The notes beneath the pieces are model-generated. The model saw only the letters and a program-made list of their open reading frames with translations. It was not told where the DNA came from and made no database searches. From Cryphonectria parasitica EP155 (Eukaryota; Ascomycota; Sordariomycetes; Diaporthales; Cryphonectriaceae): a stretch of 64,000 bases of DNA. Position 1 is the stretch's first letter; every line of letters begins with the position of its first letter. Below are positions 1 through 10,347 of this stretch, piece after piece. Both the position numbers and the translations under genes were made by a program. Location: positions 7,068,001 to 7,132,000 of the forward strand of contig NW_024468909.1 of the NCBI RefSeq assembly GCF_011745365.1, given 5' to 3'.

Positions 1-297
1 CTGGGCCTGGGCTGTGAAAATAGTTGTATCTTGAAGAATCGCTTGGTCAGCCTAAAAGGATCGTTCTTCTCTCGTTCTCGTATGGCCCCCGAGACCAAAC
101 TCACTTTGAAGGCAAGAGGCCCTTTCCTCCCATAGTACCATCATCGCGTCGCATTCTTGGCGCCAATCTCGTTTGCCTGCGCCTGCAGTTGCTGGTCTCG
201 TTCTCGGACGATACTCCATCAGCTGAACTCGTCTCAGGGCGCACGGATGTTGTTGGACGTCCACCGGGTCATCCATCCCACATCGGCTGCTGCTGTC

Positions 298-1636
298 TCA
301 AGAGATCAGATCCGCCACGTTCATGGGCATTTCATCGATCTGGGTGGAGTAGTACACTGGCTCAATGTTAGTGGTCATCCATGGCTTTTAACAGTTCTTG
401 AATTGGTTAGTACTTACATTCGATATCTCTCAAGATGCGCACATCCTCGCTGGTAACAAAGTTGATTGCGACACCCTTGCGACCAAATCTGCCCGAACGA
501 CCGATGCGGTGGATGTAATTCTCACGGTTGCTGGGCAGGTCGTAGTTGATGACAAGGCTGACCTGCTGGACGTCGATCCCGCGAGCCCAGACGTCCGTCG
601 AGATGAGCACCCGGCTGTTGCCCTGCCTGAAGTCCTGCATGATGCTGTCTCGCTCCTTCTGTGGCATGTCGCCGTGCATGCTGCTGACGGTGAAGTTGGC
701 CTCCCGCATCTTATCAGTCAGCCAGTCGACCTTGCGCCGCGTGTTGCAGAAGATGACGGCTTGCGTGATCGTGAGGGTATCATAGAGATCGCAAAGCGTA
801 TCGAACTTCCACTCCTCCTTCTCCACAGCGATGAAATACTGTTTCAGGCCTTCCAGTGTCAGCTCGTCACGCTTGACGAGGATGCGCACTGGGTCGGTCA
901 TGAACTTGGTCGTCATGTCGAGCACATCGTACGGAAGCGTGGCGGATACGACCACGACCTGCGTTGCGGGAGGGAGATATCGGTACACGTCGTAGATCTG
1001 CTCTCTGAAGCCCTGGTTGAGCAGCTCGTCTGCCTCGTCGAGCACGAGCATCTTTATGTGGCGCGTGCGCAGATGTCGGCGCCGGATCATGTCAGCCACG
1101 CGACCAGGTGTTCCCGAGACGATATGTTGGCCATAGTCCAGCTTGCGGATGTCCTCGCCCACGTTCGTCCCTCCAATACAGGCGTGGCACTGCACGTTCA
1201 TGTAGTCGCCCAGCGCCATGACGACGCTCTGGATCTGGGTCGCGAGCTCACGAGTCGGGGAGAGTACGAGCGCCTGTGTCTCGCGGACGGCGGTATCGAT
1301 GACCTGGAGCATGCTAATCGAAAAGGTCGCTGTTTTACCTGTACCGGATTGGGCCTGGGCGATGGTGTCGCGGCCTTTGCAGACCTGGACGATGGCGCGG
1401 GACTGGACGGCTGAGGGGGACTCGTATCCGTATGCATAGATTCCACGAAGAAGGCTCTCTGCATCGAAATGGTTAGTATCAATGGCGCATATGCTTCAGA
1501 GCTTCGAGGAAAAGGAGAAGGGGGTCTCACCCTTCAAGGACATAGACTCGAAGGTAGGGTGGACGGTGACCTCTTTGGAGGTGTTGAATTCCATCCTCTC
1601 ATCCGCCTTGCGGTCGATACCACCACCTTCAGCCAT
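298..1636 (-). CDS. fal1: ATP-dependent RNA helicase FAL1 / eIF4A-III
   Basis: DEAD-box helicase of the eIF4A family. FAL1 acts in 18S rRNA maturation in yeast; its orthologue eIF4A-III is the RNA clamp of the exon junction complex. Three exons: 1531-1636, 418-1458 and 298-356, giving 401 aa, the usual family length. Introns are 72 and 61 bp. The first exon codes for [17 protein letters not shown] and the second opens with [19 protein letters not shown] (Q motif). Motif I is AQSGTGKT, motif Ia PTRELA, motif II DEAD (VLDEADELL), motif III SAT, and motif [10 protein letters not shown]. The last exon ends [20 protein letters not shown], typical of FAL1/eIF4A-III rather than of eIF4A proper. The start is the first ATG in the exon that carries the family N-terminus. 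The gene is head to head with the splicing factor at 2046. The assignment is secure; splice sites fit phase and family sequence. Confidence 0.95.
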
Positions 1637-2045
1637 GTTGAGACTTTGTCGAAAGAGGATGCAATGATAATTTCTGGTGGGTCTCGATTGAGGACGGCGC
1701 TCGCAGAGCACTTTGTCGTAGTTTGGGAAGGTCGTTGAATTGAAGTCGAGGGAGAGAGATCACTGAGTTCTAGTTCTTAAAGTTGCTTGCGGCTGCTGCA
1801 AATGCCCCCAAAAAGTCTGACAGGGGTGCTACTTGGTGCTTGGCTCTGGGGCCTTGATCCCTGACGACCGCTTATCTTATCTGCTGGGACCATTCTCGCA
1901 GGCCTGACAGGCGCAGCCCGTGCTTCTTTCTCTCCAGAATCTTTTCCACTATAAACAGCCTCTCAGCCGCCTTCCACCAAGGTTTCATCAACCCCAGGAC
2001 CCCATAGAAAGATCATATGAGCATTGATCATCTTCAGAGTTCAAG
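1637..2045. promoter_or_regulatory. Bidirectional promoter between fal1 and SF3A3
   Basis: A 409-bp gap separates two start codons pointing away from each other, so it must hold both promoters. A tandem GATA-type pair (TTATCTTATCT) lies at 1872-1882. No TATA box stands out and no ORF is credible. Calling it a shared promoter is inferred from gene layout only. Confidence 0.6.
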
Positions 2046-3678
2046 ATGCTTCTTGAAGACCAACGGTTCATCTCCGAGGACCTCGAGCGTCTCGAGCAGG
2101 GCATCGCTGATCGTATGGACGATGAACCCAAGCAGGTTTGTTTTGCCTTCATTTTTTCTCCTCCGCCCCCTCCCCCCTCACCTTTCCCCCTTCTCTTTTC
2201 TCTGTCTTTCGTTTGGCTGAGGAACGTATCCAGCTGACACGCACCCTTGCGGCCAGATTCGAGACCGCCTGAACCGAGACCATGAGGTATCGCAGCTCCT
2301 CGACCAGATACAGAAGCAGTCTACCGAGCTGTTGTCTTTGTATCGTGATGCTAATGGCCTCCGGTCAAAAGAGGTCCTTCAGATTGGTAGCGGCGACCCC
2401 TTCGAGGAATTTTACAAGCAGGTGAACGAGGTTAGGGAGCACCACGCCCGTTACCCTAATGAACAGGCGGAAAATTCGGAGACCAGGTACCGTCCGCGCA
2501 AGGGAGGCGATGGCGAGCCTGTACCCTACCTCGTAGACGCCATGTTCTCCGGCGAGGAGGCGTTCGGGAGACACTTTGACCTACACGCGTGCCACGAATC
2601 TTACATCAACCTGCCAAACGTCAAGCGTCTTGCCTACCTGCAGTATCTCCAGATCTTCGACAACTTTGCACCGGGATACGGTGGCGCGAAGAGGGCAGAC
2701 AAGTTGACGGATCAATATTTCAAATACGTGGGCGATGTAGCGGAATATCTGGAATCGTTCATGCGGCGGACACGACCCCTTGAGAATGTGGACAAAGTTC
2801 TGGCATCATTTGACCAGGAGTTTGAGGAGGCCTGGGAGCAGGATCAGGTCGAGGGCTGGCAGAGCGAAACAGCCCCAGCCGGAGCTGAGACTGGATCAAA
2901 GAACCTGAGCAGCCCCGATGCTGTCTGGTGCGATGCCTGTGAGAAGGAGTTCAAGAACGAAAACGTCTATAAGGGTCACCTCAACGGCCGAAAACACACC
3001 AAGGCGGCAGAAGCTCTTGCACAGAGGCAGCAGAGTGGTACAGGTGATGCAGGCGCCGGTGGAAACTCCTCTGCCCGGCGATTGAAAGAACGCGCCGTTG
3101 CAGAACGAGAGCACAGGGTGAAGCGTCTCGCCAGCGCGATGAGCACAGAGAGGGACGACACCCGAGTCAATGTAGAGCGGCGGCAGGGCATGACAGAGAG
3201 GGAGAGGCAACAGGAGCTTGAGAACCTGCTCAGCATGTCGGAGCAGCCTCCACAGGTCCACGAGATGAGGGAGATCGAAGGAGACGACGGGGAGGAGAAG
3301 ATCTACAACCCCTTGAAACTTCCACTGGCCTGGGACGGCAAGCCTATTCCGTTCTGGTTGTACCGTCTCCACGGTCTGGGCGTCGAATTCCCCTGCGAGA
3401 TCTGTGGCAACTTCGTCTACATGGGTCGTCGTGCGTTCGAGAAGCACTTCAACGATGCTAGGCATATATACGGATTGAAACGGCTCGGTATCAATGATAC
3501 CCACTTGTTCCGAGATATCACGGGCATTAACGAGGCGCTGAAGCTCTGGGACAAGAGGACACGGGACAAGAAGAGGGACAAGATCGACGAGGGCAGCATC
3601 GTTCAGATGGAAGATGCGGAGGGCAACGTCATGCCTGAGAAGGTCTACTACGATCTCCAGAAACAGGGTCTGCTTTGA
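2046..3678 (+). CDS. prp9: Splicing factor 3A subunit 3 (SF3a60 / Prp9 / Sap61)
   Basis: Subunit of the SF3a part of the U2 snRNP, needed for pre-spliceosome assembly in the nucleus. Two exons, 2046-2135 and 2257-3678, give 503 aa, close to human SF3A3 (501). Exon 1 codes MLLEDQRFISEDLERLEQG, the conserved N-terminus of the family. A U1-type C2H2 finger (WCDACEKEF...HLNGRKH) lies near residues 254-280. A second matrin-type finger (FPCEICGNFVYMGRRAFEKHF) lies near residues 408-430, inside the conserved C-terminal domain. The 121-bp intron starts GTTTGT, a weak donor, and ends CCAG; reading phase and family sequence support it. The gene is divergent from fal1, whose product is also spliceosome-associated. 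Identification is firm. Confidence 0.94.
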
Positions 3679-4427
3679 AGGCTGTGTACGATCGGGAAAA
3701 CATTTTCTTACCTGTATCATATGGATTATGAATTTTGGCTTACTTGCTGAGTAGGCTGGTCATTTTTCAGAGCCCTAATTCTGTTAATATCAGCAAGATA
3801 TCCAGATGGCTATCTATGGCTCCAAGTCAGCGAGCCTCAGCAAGGGGTGACTCGAAGAAGCACCTGGTTTAACATACTCTCCAACATAAGTTGTCAGAAC
3901 AAACATTGATAATCGAGTTGCCAACCTTTCGCTCTCAAACATGGGCCTCTCCTTGTTCTTCTTTGCCACTTGTTAGTGGTTCTGAAGGCATACACATGCT
4001 GAAAGGAACCAAGACTTTCTTCATTGAATTCTCATTCATCTCCCAATTTTGAATTTTGAGGCTCAATGGTGGGAATTATGGGCATTGTAAGCTCCACAAG
4101 GCCATGCTCGAGGCGTGTTCTTCCATCTAATGTTCACGCGTCGCCCACTCGTTCTGATTATCGATATCACCTCCATCAAAAAGCAGCAGTCAACCTTGGC
4201 AGTAGGTAGGAGAGCTTCAACAACAATACTTGAAGCCGATTCATTGATTGAACAGCCCTCCCTATCAAACGAGGGCCTCTTTTCACCTGACTACCTGGTA
4301 TGCAACAAGTTCCCTTTCTCTACTACCTGCATCTCTCCAGTCTTCTCACTCGACCCTTTGATATGCTAGGCTGCTCAGTCTCGAAACCTATCAACCTGTC
4401 ACGAACTGACTCTTCCAGTCTAACAAA
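3679..4427. other. Intergenic region, no gene seen
   Basis: 749 bp between the SF3A3 stop and the next start. Only short ORFs without family likeness or codon bias are present. It should hold the 3' end of the splicing-factor transcript and the promoter of the downstream gene. Confidence 0.6.
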
Positions 4428-5199
4428 ATGGATTCGATGCAGTGCATAGACTGCTGCTCAACACCTTCTGATGCAGCTGAGCCATCACTGGAGAATGACC
4501 TTAACAATTCTTCCATGACACCTCCTTCTGTCACCTGCAATGACACTCCTTCAGTATCCTCCCACGTCAATGAAAACACTATGCGTGGAACCAAAAGAAG
4601 CTTTGACACCATGAATATGGATGATGGTGATGGCAAGGTGCGTATACCGTTTCTGAGGCTCCTTGTCACCTTTTCATTTTCCCCCTGGCCCCTACTCCTC
4701 GTCCTCATGAACAGGCCTGATATTGCTGCTGACTGAATTGGGTTATTCTCAAAAGGAGGCTGCCCAAGTCTCCGCAGCATCATCTACCTCGTCAAACATC
4801 TGGGACGATCTCGAACTGCCCGACCTGCCTGGCATGCCCAGCGAGCTGTCGGACCATGCCCCTGCCTACCTCATTGACTCTGGCCAGCATCTCGAGGCCA
4901 TCAACACCTCCCCCGTCTCCAACGAAGCACAGACGCTCATCGGTCAGCTTGATAACACGTCTCTTATCAACCCAACCTTGCTCCCCTATTCGTGGATGAT
5001 CGAAAACCCAGGACGCGAGGCGACTCTTCTCAGTGCCGGCAGGTCATCTCGTCCACCTCCGACAATGTACACTGCGAGAGGCGAGCTCGAGGTGGAGGAT
5101 CTCATGAAGGCGACTGTCTTTGACCCTGAGCACTACTTCTTCCTTACCAGCGCGTTCAGGTGCATTATGAACTGCCGAGGCCTCAAATAGTAAGTTGAG

Positions 5200-5245
<46 letters not shown>

Positions 5246-5756
5246 CTTTCTCTTGCAATCAGCTGACAGGGCTATTTGATACCCGCATAGCATCACGGAG
5301 CAGACCGCCGCGTCCACCATCTGCCGCCTCTTTGAAAAGTACCCCCAGTTCTGGATCGTCTACCACCGATACTACATCCCCAAGCAATTCAGGTTCATCC
5401 CCTTCCCCCAGAAGCGACGGATCCGCGGCAGGGCGGCGTTCCAAAGCCGCAGACCGCGAAAACAGCACGGGGAGGAGCAAGAGGAAGACGTCAGATACCG
5501 CCAGCACATGGCCATCTTCAAGAAGATCACGGCGTACCTCGACCCCAAGCTGCGCTCGGACGGTCTGCTGTGGTACAGGGCGACGGCTCGCAAGGTGCCG
5601 GAGGACGTGTATGCAGAGGATGGGATGGTCTTTTCAGCGGGATTCATGCGGCGGAGGGGCCCTGCATGGCCTTTTTCTGGGGTTGCTGCTAAGGACGCGG
5701 ACAGGCTGGGATTGCAGAAGGGGATTGGTCGGCCTGAATGGATGGTTTTGGAGTGA
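4428..5756 (+). CDS. Unrecognised 369-aa protein, three exons
   Basis: I do not recognise this protein. Exons 4428-4637, 4756-5189 and 5291-5756 join in phase to give 369 aa. The first 70 residues are rich in Ser, Thr, Asn and Asp (MDSMQCIDCCSTPSDAAEPS) and look disordered. The middle part has an acidic stretch (WDDLELPDLPGMPSELSD). The last 200 residues look folded: FDPEHYFFLTSAFRCIM, then LFEKYPQFWIVYHRYYIP, a basic stretch (QKRRIRGRAAFQSRRPRK) and KKITAYLDPKLRSDGLLWY. No signal peptide or membrane segment is seen. Intron 1 (118 bp, GTGCGT...AAAAG) is the less certain join. Intron 2 (GTAAGT...CATAG) holds a 40-bp AC microsatellite and restores the codon for Tyr before ITEQTAAS. That the gene is real is likely; its role is unknown. 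Confidence 0.65.
5204..5243 (+). repeat. (AC)20 microsatellite in an intron
   Basis: Twenty uninterrupted AC units inside the second intron of the unrecognised gene, starting 14 bp after its GTAAGT donor. Confidence 0.97.
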
Positions 5757-6798
5757 TTGGGAAAGAAGTAAGAGAAGTCATTGGCTACTTGAAGGAAGAG
5801 TTATTTGGTGGTTCAATCAATGTAGCCTCCGACTGCACCCATCCACAACCTGAATTGACGAGTTCCCCCCCTCAAGGACGCCGAAAAGTGTCGATAGAAT
5901 CATGACTCCGTCTCTTGTAATTTCTTTTATAAGTTCGTCTTCCTACAGGGTGCCACACAATTTCTTATCCTAGCAACCTCAAGTGCCACCGTTGTAGCCG
6001 AGGAAAGGTGCAACAAAACCATCGTCAGTAAGAAGGGCAACGAATAGGTACCAGTAAAAGTAATACCGGTGTCCTGATCCTTGTCTAACGCAAAACTGTC
6101 AGAACCCCATCCGGAGCAAAACATCCTTTCACTCACCCACCCACACAAACTAAGGATTGCAGCACTTAAAGCAGAGCAGCACGGCTAACTTACAAGCTCG
6201 TAGCAGCCAGTCATATTATTCGAAAAGAGTAAGGCTTTGCCACGGTCCTCGGTTGCAAGGAATAACGATACAGTAAAGTCTCAGCCGAGACAGTGTCGTT
6301 GGCAATTGATCGGCACTAGAAAAAGGAACCCACAACCTCTTGAGCCAATCAAGGGGTCTTGAATGTCATAGATGATGTTTTCCTATTATTTGTAAGCATA
6401 GGAAATAATTCGGAATCTGCCATTTCTCGTCTGTAAAATGCCCTAAATTGCTGGTTTCTCGGATCCAACTATTGGAATGTCCCAGGCCCTTACTAGTTGC
6501 AATTCATCGGCAGGTGGATAGCCTCCCTGTTCGCACCCGTCATAGACTTTTGAGACGTCATCGCTGAGCCGAATAGGGATGCCTTCCATATGCAACGAAC
6601 TTTGCTGAAGGAAATTTGGAATTGAGCTGGTGAGAGGCGAAATGCAGTAGAGTACATCAAAAGTCTCTTAGTGTGAAGGTATGGAGGCAAAACTACTATA
6701 AATCTTGAAACCTGCCTCTTTACCTACCTGCGTGCTGTTGCTTGTCGATACTCAACTTTTGAGGATTGCATAATACGATTACCTTTTTGACCAACCAC
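5757..6798. other. Intergenic region upstream of catalase
   Basis: 1042 bp with no credible ORF. It should contain the 3' end of the unrecognised gene and the catalase promoter. No structured element was picked out by eye. Confidence 0.55.
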
Positions 6799-8658
6799 AT
6801 GGATACTGTTCAAAGAGTAATTCAGCATCCCATCCAGACAGTCAGCGAGACCCTCACCAACATGGCCCCCTCGGCAGAGACCAGCTTCGCCGCCCACGCG
6901 GCCGAACAGTTCGCCTCCTACGAGCAGGACAGGCAGAAGACATCAAAGGACACCCTTTACGCCACCAGCAATGGCGTGCCTATGCCCCACCCCTACGAGA
7001 CCCAGCGCGTGGGCGAGAATGGCCCCCTCCTGCTGCAGGACTTCCACCTGATTGACCTGCTCTCGCACTTTGACCGGGAGCGTATCCCCGAGCGCGTCGT
7101 CCACGCCAAGGGCAGCGGCGCCCACGGCTTCTTCGAGTGCACGAATGCCATTCCCGAGTTGACGTCTGCAAGCATCTTCTCTGAGACGGGCAAGAAATGC
7201 CCCATCACGGTGCGCTTTTCGACCGTCGGCGGCGAGGCCGGCTCCCACGATTGCGCGAGGGACCCACGTGGATTCTCGGTCAAGTTCAGGACGGAAGACG
7301 GAAACTGGGATCTTGTGGCCAACAACACGCCTGTGTTTTTCCTGCGTGACCCGGCCAAGTTCCCGCACTTCATCCACACGCAGAAGCGAGACCCTTCAAC
7401 ACATCTCACTCACGCCGATGACTCTACCATGTTCTGGGACTGTAAGTACTTTTCTCGAGCATCAACAGGCCGTACTGGGTGACTGATTCATTAACTGACT
7501 TCTTCGCTCTCAGACCTTTCCCAGAATCCGGAGTCCATACACCAGGTTATGATTCTCATGGGCGACCGTGGAATTCCCGATGGTTACCGTTTCATGCACG
7601 GCTACCTCGGGCACACCGTCAAGTTCGTCAATGCGGACGGCGATTGGCGATACGTGCAGGTGCACCTGAAGTCGCAGCAGGGCACCCGGTTCATCACCCA
7701 GGAGGACTCTGCTAGCTATTCGCCCGATTACTCCCAGAAGGATCTGTACGAGGCAATTCAGCGTGGCGACTACCCAAAGTGGTCGGTGGAGGTGCAGACC
7801 ATGACGCCGCGCGAGGCCGAGGAGCTGTGGGAGAAGCAGCGCATCAACGTGTTCGACCTGACGCACGTGTGGCCGCACAAGCAGTTCCCACTGACCAAGA
7901 TTGGCGAGTTCACGCTCAACGAGAACGCCGTCAACTATTTCGCCGAGGTTGAGCAGGTCGCCTTCAACCCTGCACATATGCCCCCTGGCATCGAGCCAAG
8001 CGCCGACCCTGTGTTACAGAGCCGATTGTTCTCTTACCCAGATACACACCGACACAGAATTGGAGTCAACTATCAACAGTTGCCCGTGAATGCTCCTCGG
8101 ACAGGCCACAAGTTTGGCAACTTCCAGCGCGATGGTGCCATGGCCTTCTATAACCAGGGAGCTCGCCCGAATTACCTGTCGTCCATCGACCCAATCCAGT
8201 TCCGCGCCCGCACTGTGGATATCGACAAGACGCACGGCCATTTCACGGGTGAGGCCATCACGTTCCTGTCCGCCATCCGTCCCGAGGACTTCGTGGCGCC
8301 GCGGAAGCTGTGGCGGGACGTGTTTGACGACGGTGCGAAGGAGAGATTCATCAACAACGTCGCCGGCAAGATGGAGTTGTGCAAAGACCAGGAGATTCTC
8401 AAGAGGCAGATCGCCATCTTCCGCGAGGTTGATCCTGAGATTGCTCAGCGGATTGAGAAGGCGACGGGCATCAAAGGGTATGATGGTATCGCCAATATGA
8501 GGTTCAATGGTACCCACAACGGCTTCTCAAAGGACCCCAAGGTACGATTCGCGAATGGTGTCGATGTCACCAAGTGCCAGAGCATCACTGAGAACAACGG
8601 TGCGCCTGTGTCTGGAACGCACAAGACCAATGGTTGCAACGGTACGAATGGGGCCTAG
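6799..8658 (+). CDS. Monofunctional heme catalase, small-subunit type
   Basis: Converts hydrogen peroxide to water and oxygen. Exons 6799-7441 and 7514-8658 (72-bp intron, GTAAGT...TCAG) give 595 aa. The catalytic His lies in [15 protein letters not shown] (about residue 102), the distal Asn in NNTPVFF (about 176), and the proximal heme-ligand Tyr in [14 protein letters not shown] (about 389), so the active site is complete. The protein is longer than the usual 480-530 aa: about 27 extra N-terminal residues and a Gly/Asn-rich tail ending NGTNGA. There is no C-terminal SKL-type peroxisomal signal and no clear secretion signal, so I infer a cytosolic enzyme. The start is the ATG in ACCACATGG. 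An in-frame Met 21 codons downstream (MAPSAETSF) is an alternative start that would bring the length closer to the family norm. Confidence 0.93.
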
Positions 8659-9088
8659 AGAAAGGTTAGACGATTTCAAGCAAATGTTTATTTTATGGGT
8701 ATAATAGTTTTTTTTTTTTTAAAAAAAAAAAAATATAACAAATGTAATCACGACACTTGAATGGATTCATATGCTTTGAATGTGAAGGCGTTGCCGTTTT
8801 AAATTTGGTGAAGTGGTTCGACAGTGGCAGGAGTGACTGCTGCACGCCACTACACAGTAAAGGCGCACTAGTACTTAACCCTCAGGGTTGGCACGAGCCA
8901 TCCCACCCCTACGTCATGCAAGGCATCACCTCGGCGACCTGACATTTAATACGGCGCAGCCTTGTGAGCGTCAACAACTCAAAAAAAAAAGCACCCCTGC
9001 TCACTTTAACTCTACAAAGTGCCAAACACCACACACACTCTTTTCCTAACCAACAACCATGTAGCTGCGATACTCTCTCTCTCATATC
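8659..9088. other. Intergenic region with T13A13 palindrome
   Basis: 430 bp between catalase and slx1. A run of 13 T followed directly by 13 A occupies 8708-8733, about 50 bp after the catalase stop. Nothing else is supported. Confidence 0.6.
8708..8733. repeat. Perfect T13A13 inverted homopolymer
   Basis: Twenty-six bases, a perfect A/T palindrome, in the catalase 3' flank. It could act in transcript 3'-end formation or as a nucleosome-free stretch; that is inference. Confidence 0.9.
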
Positions 9089-10347
9089 ATGGCTGTCCAG
9101 AGCAAGCCAATCCCAGCGCTTTATGTTGTCTACGTGCTGCGCTCGACCGTGCGCCATGGCTCCATCTACATCGGTTCGACGCCAAACCCACCGCGCCGGT
9201 TGAACCAGCACAATGGGCTGGCCAAAGGTGGTGCTGTTCGGACGGCCAAGAAGAACCTGCGCCCATGGGAGATGGTGGCCGTCGTCTCGGGGTTCCCGAG
9301 CATGGTGGGGGCGCTGAAGTTTGAGTAGGTTCACTCATGCATGCGTGCGCTGAGTTCCCATAGTCCTTTATTACGAGTCCAGCTTTGATTGACGAGGAAC
9401 CCGGGGTTTAAACGGGTAGATGGGCTCTGAATAACCCGCACGTATCCCTACACATTGCGCCCGAGGACCGCCTCACCATCTCTACGCAGCGCAAGCGCAA
9501 TAACCAGCCAAGGCGGCCTCCGCATAATTTAACATCTGTCCTTTCGAACCTGCACCTCCTGCTCCGCGTCCCGAGCTTCTCCCGCTGGCCTCTCAAGCTG
9601 CACTTTTTTGACCGCCAAGTCTTTACCAAGTGGAACAAGTACTGCTCGTCGCCAGATGTAGAGACGTTGCGGGAGACGATTGAGGTAGTGGCCGACTTTG
9701 AGCCGGCTGATGCGCAGACCGCTGCTCCAGCACCAGCAACAACCACCCCAGCCAACTTCTTGGAAGATCATTTGAGTGACAGCGAGGAGGGGGACGAGGA
9801 TGCGGAGGACTCAGCCTCTGAGGCGGAAAGCGAGGATACGACTAAGCCGGCCGGGCCAAGCTGGGGAATTCACGCCCTCCCTCTGGACCATTCCACCTTA
9901 ACCCCTTACCTAGAAAAGGGCCAAGATATTTCTGTGTTTGAGCGTGAGGGGAACTGCGTGGTTTGTCACCAGCATCTAGACCACGACAAGGGGATCTACG
10001 CCATCTGTTCGCAGATGCAATGTGAGGGTGTGGGCCATCTGGACTGCTGGAGTCGACACCTCCTGCACCAGCAGAGAGAGGACGTGGACAGCACCGTGTT
10101 GCTGCCAGTGGAGGGCCGATGCCCGAAGTGTGACGGAGTAGTCAGGTGGGGTGATATGATGAGAGAGTTGACGCTCCGGAACAGGGGGCAGAAGGTTGTC
10201 GACAAGATCTTGAAGAGGAGCAGAAAGGCTGCTCAAGTGAAGAAGCCCAAGGTCAAGAGCCCAGCGAAAGAGAAAGGTAAGGGCAAGAGCAAGGAGAAGG
10301 AGAAAGCCAGAGCAAAGGCTGCGGTCAAGGCAGCGGACGATATATGA
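9089..10347 (+). CDS. slx1: Structure-specific endonuclease subunit SLX1
   Basis: Catalytic subunit of the SLX1-SLX4 nuclease, which cuts branched DNA (flaps, Holliday junctions) in the nucleus. Exons 9089-9324 and 9420-10347 (95-bp intron, GTAGGT...GTAG) give 387 aa. The GIY-YIG domain opens with [10 protein letters not shown] and [19 protein letters not shown], then [14 protein letters not shown] and ALKFEWALNNPH; the intron splits the codon before the Trp of that last motif. The C-terminal half has a Cys/His cluster (CVVCHQHL...CSQMQC...HLDCW...CPKC), the SLX1-type RING/PHD finger, near residues 260-330. An acidic linker ([21 protein letters not shown]) lies between them. The last 50 residues are Lys-rich ([20 protein letters not shown]). 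Family assignment is firm. Confidence 0.93.

Noticed and set aside
398..1414. 338-codon ORF on + opposite fal1
   Set aside because: It is the antisense shadow of the helicase exon, whose motifs are unmistakable on the minus strand.
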